DNA from: Thermoleophilaceae bacterium
GTDB taxonomy: Bacteria > Actinomycetota > Thermoleophilia > Solirubrobacterales > Thermoleophilaceae
DNA: 44,184 bases
NCBI GenBank assembly: GCA_025937135.1
Contig: JAICRZ010000004.1
Coordinates: 1-44,184, forward strand
Direction: 5' to 3'
A program made the position numbers and the translations under genes. This document shows positions 6,626 through 13,770 of the stretch, one piece after another (the stretch's first letter is position 1; each line of letters begins with the position of its first letter). The notes below the pieces were generated by a model that saw only the letters and a list, made by a program, of their open reading frames with translations, was not told where the DNA came from and searched no databases.

Positions 6626-8175
6626 GGAGCGGAGAGGCGCCGCGCGGCGAGCCCACGTTCCTGACGGCGGCGCGGCGCGACGCCGACCTCGAGGCGCTCG
6701 CCGGCGGGCTCGAGGTCGACGTGCTGGTGGTCGGCGGAGGGGTGACCGGCGCGGGCGCGGCGCTGGACGCGGCGACGCGCGGGCTGTCGGTGGCGCTGGT
6801 CGAGCGCGGCGACCTCGCCATGGGCACCAGCCGCTTCAGCTCGAAGCTCGCACACGGCGGCTTGCGCTACCTGACCAAGCTCCAGTTCGGCATCGCCTGG
6901 GAGTCCGCGCGCGAGCGCGCCCGGCTGTCGAACGCGATCGCGCCGCACCTGATCCGTGCGCTGCCGCAGCTCACGCCGGTATACGGCGACCACCCGCCGC
7001 CGCTCACGGTTCTGCTCGAGATCGGAATCCGAATCGGCGACGCGATGCGCGCCCTGTCGGGCACGAGCCGCAGACGCCTCCCTCCCATGCGCCGCGTGAG
7101 CGCCGCCGAGGCGCTGCTGTGGGCGCCGGGACTGCGTGCGGAGCGACTGCGCGGGGCGATCCTCGCCTGGGACGGGCAACTCGAGGACGACGCCCGGCTC
7201 GTCGTCGCGCTGGCGCGGACCGCGGCGGCGCACGGCGCGCGCGTGCTGACCTACTGCGAGGCACTGGAGTTGACCGGCGACGGCGCTCGCGTGCGCGACG
7301 CCCGCAGCGACACCACCTTCGATCTGCGCGCGCGAGCCGTGATCAACGCGACCGGCGTCTGGGCGGATCGCCTCGTCGACGACGTTCACGTGCGCGCGAG
7401 CCGGGGCTCGCACCTGCTGGTCCCCGCCGCGAGCGTGGCCACCCCCCGGGCGATGATCAACCTGGCCGTGCCGGGCAGCTTCGGCCGCTTCGTCTTCGCC
7501 GTCCCGCGCAGCGACGGCCTCGTGATGATCGGGCTCACCGACGACCTCCATGTCGGCGCCGACCTGGACGCGCCAGCGGTCACCGTCGAGGACGAGCGGT
7601 TCCTGCTCGAGACCGTCTCCACCGCGCTTCAACGGCCGCTGACGGCGGACGACGTCGTCGGCCGCTTCGCCGGACTGCGGCCGCTCCTCGAGGGCTCTGC
7701 CGGGGCGACCGCGGACCTCTCGCGCAAGCACGCCGTGCTCGAGGACCGGCGCAGCGGCGCGGTGACCGTCGTCGGCGGCAAGCTCACGACGTACCGGCAG
7801 ATGGCCGAGGACGCGGTCGACATGGTCGCGGCCCGGCCGGGCGTCGGCGCGGGACCGTGCCGCACGACGCAGCTTCCCCTCGTGGGCGCCACGCCGGCGC
7901 CCTACCCTTCGGCGCCCGCGCGGCTGCTGCGGCGCTTCGGGGCCGAGGCCGGGGAGATCGCCGCGCTGGCGGGCGATCGTCCGGAGCTCCTCGAGCCCGT
8001 CGCCGAGGGCGTGCCGATCCTCGGCGTCGAGCTGCTCGCCGCCGTGCAGCGCGAGGGCGCGCTCACGCTCGACGACGTGCTCGACCGGCGCACCCGCAGC
8101 GGCTTCGTTGCCGACTGGCGCGAGGCCGTGGCCGAAGCCGCGGACCGCCTCATCCCCACGCTGGTCCCGGGGTGA
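6622..8175 (+). CDS. glpD: Glycerol-3-phosphate dehydrogenase, FAD-dependent (GlpD-like)
   Basis: A 517-residue protein of the DAO family. The dinucleotide motif VLVVGGGVTGAG is at about 33-44, the family block GTSRFSSKLAHGGLRYL follows, then WDGQLEDDARL, INATGVWAD and the C-terminal VVGGKLTTYRQMAEDAV. The enzyme oxidises glycerol-3-phosphate to DHAP and feeds electrons to quinone. The reading frame stays open upstream, but ATG 6622 overlaps the AgpS-like stop codon and gives a normal GlpD N-terminus, so it is the start. With the flavoprotein before it and the TetR gene, it forms a compact unit. In Actinobacteria such GlpD paralogues may supply DHAP for ether-lipid synthesis rather than serve growth on glycerol, since glpF and glpK are absent here. 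Confidence 0.92.
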   Translation: MRSGEAPRGEPTFLTAARRDADLEALAGGLEVDVLVVGGGVTGAGAALDAATRGLSVALVERGDLAMGTSRFSSKLAHGGLRYLTKLQFGIAWESARERARLSNAIAPHLIRALPQLTPVYGDHPPPLTVLLEIGIRIGDAMRALSGTSRRRLPPMRRVSAAEALLWAPGLRAERLRGAILAWDGQLEDDARLVVALARTAAAHGARVLTYCEALELTGDGARVRDARSDTTFDLRARAVINATGVWADRLVDDVHVRASRGSHLLVPAASVATPRAMINLAVPGSFGRFVFAVPRSDGLVMIGLTDDLHVGADLDAPAVTVEDERFLLETVSTALQRPLTADDVVGRFAGLRPLLEGSAGATADLSRKHAVLEDRRSGAVTVVGGKLTTYRQMAEDAVDMVAARPGVGAGPCRTTQLPLVGATPAPYPSAPARLLRRFGAEAGEIAALAGDRPELLEPVAEGVPILGVELLAAVQREGALTLDDVLDRRTRSGFVADWREAVAEAADRLIPTLVPG

Positions 8176-8255
8176 ATCAGTCGCCCTCCGCTCAGCCTGA
8201 ACACGAACATGCCCACCAGGTTCAGCCAGAGGAGTAGTGTCGGGCCGATGCGCGA

Positions 8256-9524
8256 ATGAGTCCGGTCCGCCCGACGGTCCAGCTCGTCGGAACGCAGCTC
8301 GACCCCGCCGCACACCGGATCCGCGACTTCCTCACGCGCATCGCCCAGCCTCACGAGCTCGTGGAGGAAGGCTCACCCGAGGCCGACGCCCTCCTCAGCG
8401 CTCACGGAGCCGTCGGCGCCCAGACGCCGGCCCTTGTGGACGGCGACCGGGTGCTGGCGGGCGTCACGGTGGCCTCGCTCGCCGACGCCTGGCGCCTCTC
8501 CGCCCCGCCGTCGCGCACCCATTACGACCTGGCGATCGTGGGCGCCGGACCCGCCGGGCTGGCCGCGGCCGTGTACGCAGCATCCGACGGTCTCTCGACG
8601 GTGATCGTCGAGGAGGACGTGCCGGGCGGCCAGGCGTCGCACACGTCGCTGATCGAGAACTTCTTCGGGTTCGTCGACGGCATCGGCGGGGCCGAGCTCG
8701 CGCGGCTCGCCGGCCGCCAGGCGGAACGCTTCGGCGCGGAGCTCGTTCTGCAGCGCGGCGTCGTGGGCAGCTCGGTCACCTCCGCCGGGCAGGAGCAGCT
8801 CGAGCTCGCCGGCGGCCACACGCTCACCGCGGACGTGCTGCTCGCGACCACGGGGATGGTGTGGCGCAGGCTCGAGCTCCCGGGCGTCGAGGAGCTGCTC
8901 GAGCGCGGCGTCTACTACGGCGCTGGCCGCAGCGAGGCGGCACAGTGCGGCGGCGACGAGGTGGTCGTGATCGGCGCGGGCAACTCGGCCGGGCAGGCGG
9001 TCATGAACCTGGCGGGCGCCGGCGCCCGCGTGACGATGGTGGTCCGCGGCGAGCGGCTCGGACGAACGATGTCCGCCTATCTCGTCGGGAGGGTCGAGCG
9101 CCATCCGCTCATCGACGTGCGCCTGCGCAGCCAGGTGACCGAGGTGCATGCCGCGGGTGGCTGCCTCGCCGCCGTGACCGTCACCGACGCCGGCGGCGCG
9201 AGCGAGCGCCGCAGCGCGCGTGCGCTCTTCGTCTGCATCGGGGGCGAGCCGCGCACCGCCTGGGCCGCGGCCACCGGCGTGCGAACCAATGGCGCCGGCT
9301 ACATCCTCACCGGGCCCGACCTGCTGACCGACGGACGGCGTCCCGAGGACTGGCCGCTCGACCGCGATCCGCTCACCCTCGAGACGAGCGTGCCCGGCCT
9401 GTTCGCGGCGGGCGACGTGCGCAGCGGGTCGGCCAAGCGGGTGGCCGGCGCCGTGGGCGAAGGGTCGATGGCCGTGGCGCTCATCCATCGCCGGCTCGAG
9501 GAACTGGCGATCGCGGCCGGGTAG
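8256..9524 (+). CDS. Thioredoxin-reductase-like FAD/NAD(P) oxidoreductase lacking CxxC
   Basis: A 422-residue protein. Residues 1-85 resemble the glutaredoxin-like linker found in response-regulator/thioredoxin-reductase fusions (QLVGTQLDPAAHRIRDFL, then TPALVDGDRVL) but have no redox cysteines. The FAD motif GAGPAGLAAA is at about 96, GGQASHTSLIENFFGF at about 124, the NAD(P) motif GAGNSAGQA at about 240 and the C-terminal FAD block PGLFAAGDVRSG at about 378. Where thioredoxin reductase has its CxxC (before the NAD motif), this protein has a single Cys (AAQCGGDEVV), so it cannot reduce thioredoxin in the standard way. It probably passes hydride to another acceptor. A minimal MRE-stop ORF (8248-8259) overlaps its ATG. 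It is downstream of glpD with an 80-nt gap. Confidence 0.85.
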   Translation: MSPVRPTVQLVGTQLDPAAHRIRDFLTRIAQPHELVEEGSPEADALLSAHGAVGAQTPALVDGDRVLAGVTVASLADAWRLSAPPSRTHYDLAIVGAGPAGLAAAVYAASDGLSTVIVEEDVPGGQASHTSLIENFFGFVDGIGGAELARLAGRQAERFGAELVLQRGVVGSSVTSAGQEQLELAGGHTLTADVLLATTGMVWRRLELPGVEELLERGVYYGAGRSEAAQCGGDEVVVIGAGNSAGQAVMNLAGAGARVTMVVRGERLGRTMSAYLVGRVERHPLIDVRLRSQVTEVHAAGGCLAAVTVTDAGGASERRSARALFVCIGGEPRTAWAAATGVRTNGAGYILTGPDLLTDGRRPEDWPLDRDPLTLETSVPGLFAAGDVRSGSAKRVAGAVGEGSMAVALIHRRLEELAIAAG

Positions 9525-9565
9525 GCGCAGGCGAACGCCGCCCGGCGCGGCAGAATGGCCGCACC

Positions 9566-10240
9566 ATCGAACCCCGCCGGCCACACATCATCGACGAGGA
9601 ACTGCTCGCCTCGGGCGCGCCGCGCACCGACGAGGATCGCGTCAGCAGCATGCGCGACGAGATCGCCGCTGCCTTCGAGCGGCTGGCGGACCTCGGGCCG
9701 GCGGTCTCCCTGTTCGGCTCGGCTCGCGTCCTGGAGGGCGAGCCGCAGTACGAGGTCGCGCGCACGGTGGCCCGGAAGCTCGGCGAGCGCGGCCTGGCGA
9801 TCATCACGGGCGGCGGCCCCGGGCTCATGGAGGCGGCGAACCGCGGGGCCCGCGACGCGGGCGCGCACTCGGTCGGGTTGCGCATCGAGCTGCACTTCGA
9901 GCAGGGGATGAACGCGTTCGTGGACCGCGGCCTGAACTTCCACTACTTCTTCGCGCGCAAGATCATGTTCGTCCGCTACGCGAGGGCGTGGGTGGTGTTT
10001 CCGGGCGGCTTCGGCACGCTCGACGAGCTCTTCGAGCCGCTGACTCTGATGCAGACCGGCCGGATCCGGAACCGGCCAGTGGTGCTGGTCGGGCGAGACT
10101 ACTGGGGCGGTCTCGTCACCTGGCTCGAGCAACGGCTCGCCGCTGAGGGCAAGATCGCGCCGGACGATGTGAAGATGCTGTCGATCACCGACGACCCGGA
10201 CGAGGTGGTCCGCCTGGTCGAGGCGAGCCCCTCCCCGTGA
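9566..10240 (+). CDS. LOG family protein (TIGR00730-type, lysine-decarboxylase-like fold)
   Basis: The protein carries the family signatures FGSAR (about 40-60), GGGPGLMEAANRGA and the catalytic PGGFGTLDELFE. LOG proteins are phosphoribohydrolases that release free cytokinin-type bases or act on related nucleotide 5'-monophosphates; their bacterial substrate is often unknown. The start is problematic. The first in-frame ATG is at 9650, which would cut off the conserved N-terminal stretch RRPHIIDEELL. No ATG/GTG/TTG exists upstream in frame. An ATC at 9566, 9 nt after a CAGAAT -10-like box, would restore it, or one base is missing after ATG 9555. The coordinates given use the conserved extension; the minimal alternative is 9650-10240 (196 residues). 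Confidence 0.8.
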   Translation: MEPRRPHIIDEELLASGAPRTDEDRVSSMRDEIAAAFERLADLGPAVSLFGSARVLEGEPQYEVARTVARKLGERGLAIITGGGPGLMEAANRGARDAGAHSVGLRIELHFEQGMNAFVDRGLNFHYFFARKIMFVRYARAWVVFPGGFGTLDELFEPLTLMQTGRIRNRPVVLVGRDYWGGLVTWLEQRLAAEGKIAPDDVKMLSITDDPDEVVRLVEASPSP

Positions 10241-10249
10241 CGCGGCGTT

Positions 10250-10255
10250 TACCCT
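10250..10255 (+). promoter_or_regulatory. -10 box, leaderless start of the universal stress gene
   Basis: TACCCT sits 7 nt before the ATG at 10263, just after the LOG gene stop, with no ribosome site. It suggests an independent leaderless transcript. Confidence 0.45.
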
Positions 10256-10262
10256 CGCATCC

Positions 10263-10736
10263 ATGACTCCAGCCCCGGACGCCGCCGTCGTCGTAGCCCA
10301 CGACGGATCTCAGCAGGCCCACGGTGCGGTCGACGCAGTCGCGAACCTCTTCCCGGGGCGCCGCGTCGTGGTCCTGACGGTCTGGGAGTCGGCGACCACC
10401 CAGGCGCCCGCGCACGCGCTGGTCACTGAGACCGGCGTCGAGGCGTTCGCTCAGGTGGACAGGGCCGAGCAAGAGCTGGCGGCCGCGCTCGCAGGCGACG
10501 CCGCGGCGCGCCTCCGCGACGCGGGATGCGACGCATCGGTGGTCACTCTCGGCAGTCACGGCAACATCGCCGCGGCGATCGTGAGCTACGCGGAACGCGA
10601 CGACGTGGCCGTGGTCGCACTCGGGCGGCGCGGCCAGTCGCAGGTCAAGTCGGTGCTGCTCGGCAGCGTCTCCGACGCCGTCGTACGCCGCTCCACCAAG
10701 CCGGTGCTCGTGGTCGGCGACGCTGGGGACGCTTAG
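10263..10736 (+). CDS. Universal stress protein (UspA family)
   Basis: A 157-residue single Usp domain. The N-terminal strand AVVVAHDGS is followed by the C-terminal nucleotide loop G-RR-G-QSQVKSVLL-GS (about 124-140), which fits the G-2x-G-9x-G(S/T) pattern of ATP-binding Usp proteins, and then STKPVLVVGD. ATP-binding members help cells survive starvation, hypoxia or oxidative stress; the specific trigger cannot be read here. It is preceded by a leaderless-type -10 box. Its stop lies one base from the stop of the convergent ArsR-type gene, leaving no room for a terminator between them. Confidence 0.9.
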   Translation: MTPAPDAAVVVAHDGSQQAHGAVDAVANLFPGRRVVVLTVWESATTQAPAHALVTETGVEAFAQVDRAEQELAAALAGDAAARLRDAGCDASVVTLGSHGNIAAAIVSYAERDDVAVVALGRRGQSQVKSVLLGSVSDAVVRRSTKPVLVVGDAGDA

Positions 10737-10737
10737 C

Positions 10738-11319
10738 TCAGGCGTTCGCGGTCGCGGGGGCCCCGGTCCGCGCCCCCGCCTCGAACAGCATCGTCACGAG
10801 TCCGACCTGCCGGTCGCCGACCGAGCCGTCGAGGCGCTCGGCGCTGCGCTCCTGGATGGCCGCGAGCTGTTCGTGGAGCTTCGCGAGGGCGTCGCAGGCT
10901 TCGCGCACGCCCTCCTCGTCGAGGGTCAGCGAGTGGCGGGTCACGCTCGTGTCGTCGCTCTCGAAGCCGCCGTCGGCCGCAGCGGACACGGCCTGTTCCA
11001 GCGCCACGCCCACCATCGACCGGCGCACCACGCTCGGGACCTGCGACCACGCCTCGTCGCTCACCGTCGCGCGTCCGCGCGCCTGGTAGTAGTGCTCCAC
11101 CGCGCCGCGCCGGGTGCGCCGCCGGACCAGCTTGAGCAGGCCGAGCTCCGCGAGCGTGCGCACGTGGTAGCTCACGTTGCCGAGCGGCGCGCCCAGTTCC
11201 TCCGCAAGGTCGCTGGGGCTCGCGACGCGCTCCTCCAGCACGCCCAGGATCTGGACCCGCAGAGGGTGCGCCAGCGCCTTGACCAGGCGCGGATCCCCGA
11301 TGTCGCTGATCGCCCTCAA
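10738..11319 (-). CDS. ArsR-type winged-helix transcriptional regulator
   Basis: About 193 residues from TTG 11319. The winged helix covers about residues 10-85: DPRLVKALAHPLRVQILGVL, then SPSDLAEELGAPLGNVSYHV as the recognition helix, then a basic wing (RRRTRRGAVEHYY). No CxC metal motif is seen in the DNA-binding helix, so it is not an obvious arsenic or metal sensor. The C-terminal ~100 residues are helical and Glu-rich and may dimerise or bind a ligand. TTG 11319 is preferred because GGAGGGG lies 5 nt upstream. GTG 11370 would add 17 low-complexity residues without a ribosome site. Its target is unknown; the divergent space contains a CACAC-n6-GTGTG repeat. Confidence 0.83.
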   Translation of the reverse strand: MRAISDIGDPRLVKALAHPLRVQILGVLEERVASPSDLAEELGAPLGNVSYHVRTLAELGLLKLVRRRTRRGAVEHYYQARGRATVSDEAWSQVPSVVRRSMVGVALEQAVSAAADGGFESDDTSVTRHSLTLDEEGVREACDALAKLHEQLAAIQERSAERLDGSVGDRQVGLVTMLFEAGARTGAPATANA

Positions 11320-11389
11320 TGCCCCCTCCGGCGGAGGTCCCCCTGTCCCGCCGCGCGCATCTTTGCACACGGAAGAGCTTCAGTGCTCA

Positions 11390-11405
11390 CACACCCTTGC
11401 GTGTG
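11390..11405. promoter_or_regulatory. Inverted repeat, possible operator
   Basis: CACAC (11390-11394), CCTTGC, GTGTG (11401-11405) lies upstream of the ArsR-type gene. It could be its autoregulatory site. Only five base pairs match, so support is weak. A C5/G5 hairpin (about 11412-11425) directly follows the aldo/keto reductase stop. Confidence 0.25.
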
Positions 11406-11426
11406 CCCGCACCCCCCATTCGGGGG

Positions 11427-12305
11427 TCAGGCGGCGCCGGCCTCCTCGAGTTCGCGGACTTCGTCATCGGACAACTCGATCGCGGCCGCCGCGACGTTGT
11501 CCTCGAGGTGGTCGACCGACTTGGTGCCCGGGATCGGCAGCATCACCTTCGAGCGGTGCAGGAGCCACGCGAGCGCGAGCTGCGCCGGCGAGCTGCCATG
11601 GCGCTCGGCGATCTCCGCGAGCGGGCCGCCGTCGCCGGCCAGCTTGCCGGTGTTGAGCGGGAACCAGGGGATGAAGCCGATGCCGTCGCGCTCGCAGGCG
11701 TCGAGCACGTCCTCGGCGTCGCGGTCGGCCACGTTGTAGCGGTTCTGAACGGTCGCGACCGCGGTCATCGAGCGCACCTGGTCGAGCTGCTCGACGCTCA
11801 CCTCGGACAGCCCGATGTGGCGGATCTTGCCCTGGTCGCGCAGCTCCATCAGCGCGCCGATCTGATCCTCCACGGGGTACTTCCTGTCGATTCGGTGCAG
11901 CTGATAGAGGTCGATCGTGTCGAGCTTGAGGCGCCGCAGGCTGCCCTCGCACGCCGCGCGCAGATGGTCAGGGTCGCCGTTGACGGGCCACTGGCCGGGA
12001 CCCGTGCGCTCGAGCCCCGCCTTCGTCGCGATCACCAGGCCGTCGGGATACGGATGCAGCGCCTCCGCGATCAGCCGTTCCGAGACCTCGGGGCCGTAGG
12101 AGTCGGCGGTGTCGATGAAGTTGACTCCGAGCTCGACAGCGCGCTTGAGCACGCGGCGGCACTCACCGGGGTCGTCGGGCTCGCCCCAGATCCCTTCGCC
12201 GGTGAGCTGCATGGCGCCGAACCCGAGGCGGTGGACCGGCAGCTCGCCGGCGATCTCGAACGTCCCGGATTCCGCGGCCGTGGATGTCTCTCGTGTCTCA
12301 GTCAT
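11427..12305 (-). CDS. Aldo/keto reductase
   Basis: A 292-residue (beta/alpha)8-barrel oxidoreductase that uses NADPH to reduce aldehydes or ketones. The family's catalytic tetrad is visible: Asp in FIDTADSYG (about 64), Tyr in SYGPEVSE (about 69), Lys in IATKAG (about 95) and His in LYQLHRID (about 135). The C-terminal PIPGTKSVDHLEDN is the NADP-binding block. ATG 12305 is chosen because the homologous region begins soon after. An upstream in-frame ATG at 12356 adds 17 residues. The physiological substrate cannot be told. It stands alone between an ArsR-type regulator and a divergent secreted-protein gene. Confidence 0.9.
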   Translation of the reverse strand: MTETRETSTAAESGTFEIAGELPVHRLGFGAMQLTGEGIWGEPDDPGECRRVLKRAVELGVNFIDTADSYGPEVSERLIAEALHPYPDGLVIATKAGLERTGPGQWPVNGDPDHLRAACEGSLRRLKLDTIDLYQLHRIDRKYPVEDQIGALMELRDQGKIRHIGLSEVSVEQLDQVRSMTAVATVQNRYNVADRDAEDVLDACERDGIGFIPWFPLNTGKLAGDGGPLAEIAERHGSSPAQLALAWLLHRSKVMLPIPGTKSVDHLEDNVAAAAIELSDDEVRELEEAGAA

Positions 12306-12415
12306 TAGCTGAGAGCTTCCGCGGGATCCGCGTTCCGAAACACGAGGCTCGGACATCCGTCTGTTTCGCCCCCGACAGGCGCGACGAAACGCCACCGCGC
12401 GACGTTGGTGATTGC

Positions 12416-12876
12416 ATGAACCACTCCCCCAAGACCATCGCCGTCGCGGCCGCCGCGGCGGCCGCCCTGTGCGCGCCACCGCGGCGCAGGCCCATGGCAA
12501 CCCCTTCGGCCACGGTCACGGTCACGGCCCAGCCGCGCTCAAGGCGCCAAGGACCGCCAACGTCATCGTCAAGGGCACGGTCGCGTCCGTGGACGGCAGC
12601 GTCGTCACGGTCGACGTCCTCCGCGCCGACCATCACGGCCGCGCGCTCCGTGGCCAGCAGGTTCAGCTCGACGTCGCCGCCGCGCGCGTCTTCGTGCGCG
12701 ACGTGAACGCCGACGGCACCCGCGACCTCGGCGACGTCGCCGCCGGTGACCGCGTGCTCGCGCAGCTGCGGGTGCCGCGTGGGGCGGCGCTCGACCTCAC
12801 CCAGCCGTTCGCCGCTCGTCGCCTGCTCGACGTGGGCCCCGCGCCCGCGCCCGCGCCGGCGAACGACGACAACTAG
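12416..12876 (+). pseudogene. Secreted DUF5666-like protein, signal peptide split by a frameshift
   Basis: From ATG 12416 the sequence encodes a clear signal peptide start (MNHSPKTIAVAAAAAAALCA), but the frame then runs into unrelated Pro/Arg-rich codons. The mature protein continues in another frame from about 12475: ATAAQAHGNPFGHGHGHG, then VIVKGTVASVDGSVVTVDVL and an OB-like strand pattern, ending at 12876. Inserting one base near 12470-12478 joins both into a secreted protein of about 150 residues with a His/Gly stretch just after the cleavage site. The single-domain pattern resembles DUF5666 extracellular proteins of unknown function. The junction is extremely GC-rich, so a sequencing or assembly error is as likely as a real mutation. 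The stop shares CTAG with the convergent dehalogenase. Confidence 0.6.
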
Positions 12877-13748
12877 CGCTTCAACAGCTCCAGGATGTGA
12901 CCGGCGATCTGCTCGCCGCGATCCTCCTGGAGGAAGTGCGCCGCGCCCTCGATCTTCACCTGGTCGCCCGCGCCGGGGATCATCTCCACGAACGTCTCCC
13001 CCGACTTCGGGTACGGGAACACCGGGTCGCTGTCGGAGAACGCGACGAGCGCCGGCTTCTCCCAGCGCGACAGCTCGTCCGCCACGGCGCGCATCTCAGC
13101 CGCACCGGGCTGGCCCTCCTCGATCGGCACGAGCACCGGGAACTCCGCGGCGCCGGCCTTCGACTCGGGCGTCGGGAACGGCGCCTCGTACGCCGCCTTC
13201 ACCGCGGGGTCGAGGTCGGAGGCAGTAGCGCCGTCCACGATGAAGCCGATCGGCAGGTCCGGGTTGTTCACGGCGAACTCGCGCCACGCCATGAAGCCCT
13301 TGCTCACCCGGCCGGTGAACAGGCCGGTGTTGAGGATCGCCAGCCGCGCGACGCGATCGGCATTCTCGACCGCCCAGCGCAGCCCGATCGGGCCGCCCCA
13401 GTCCTGCACCACCACCGTCGCGTCGTGCAGGTCGAGGCCGGCGAGCACTCCGCCGACGTGCTCGAGGTGGCGGTCGTAGGTGTACCAGCCGCGGTCGGTG
13501 GGCTTGTCGGAGCGACCGAAGCCGGGCATGTCGACCGCGATGAAGCGATGGCCGGCGTCGAGCAGCGGCCGCGCGACCTTGCGGTAGAGGTACGCCCACG
13601 TCGGCTCGCCGTGGAAGCAGACGACGGGGCTCCCGTCCCCCTCGTCGACGTAATGCATCCGCAGCCCGTCGATGTCCGCGTAGCGCGGCTCGAAGTCGTA
13701 GCCGGGCAGGTCCGTGAAGCGCTCGTCGGGAGTCCGGAAGATGTCCAT
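12873..13748 (-). CDS. Haloalkane dehalogenase-like alpha/beta hydrolase
   Basis: A 291-residue alpha/beta hydrolase close to the DhlA-type subgroup of haloalkane dehalogenases. HGEPTWAYLYRK (46-57) is the oxyanion-hole region. The nucleophile elbow VVQDWGGPIG places Asp116 as nucleophile and Trp117 as one halide-binding residue; Trp155 (FMAWREF) fits the second. His271 (GAAHFLQED) is the base and Asp241 (SDSDPVF) the likely acid. Such enzymes hydrolyse carbon-halogen bonds to alcohol plus halide. Epoxide hydrolase activity is less likely because of the DWGG/W pair. The gene starts 8 nt from a CATAAT box that overlaps the promoter of the divergent persulfide dioxygenase gene. Its stop shares CTAG with the convergent upstream-numbered gene. 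Confidence 0.87.
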   Translation of the reverse strand: MDIFRTPDERFTDLPGYDFEPRYADIDGLRMHYVDEGDGSPVVCFHGEPTWAYLYRKVARPLLDAGHRFIAVDMPGFGRSDKPTDRGWYTYDRHLEHVGGVLAGLDLHDATVVVQDWGGPIGLRWAVENADRVARLAILNTGLFTGRVSKGFMAWREFAVNNPDLPIGFIVDGATASDLDPAVKAAYEAPFPTPESKAGAAEFPVLVPIEEGQPGAAEMRAVADELSRWEKPALVAFSDSDPVFPYPKSGETFVEMIPGAGDQVKIEGAAHFLQEDRGEQIAGHILELLKR

Positions 13749-13756
13749 GGCCGCGG

Positions 13757-13764
13757 ATTATGCT
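13757..13764. promoter_or_regulatory. Overlapping bidirectional -10 box, two leaderless starts
   Basis: ATTATGCT contains a minus-strand CATAAT (13762-13757), 8 nt before the dehalogenase ATG at 13748. It also contains a plus-strand TATGCT (13759-13764), 6 nt before the GTG at 13771. Only 22 bases separate the two start codons, and neither side has a ribosome site, so both messages should be leaderless and share one melted region. Inferred from sequence. Confidence 0.6.
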
Positions 13765-13770
13765 CGGGTC

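Noticed and set aside
8186-8230. Inverted repeat CTGAAC/GTTCAG between glpD and the TrxR-like gene
   Set aside because: Six base pairs with a 17-nt loop and no T-tract; too weak for a terminator or operator call.
12310-12400. GTTTCG/CGAAAC inverted repeat upstream of the secreted-protein gene
   Set aside because: Six-base arms with a long spacer and no link to a promoter element; likely chance.
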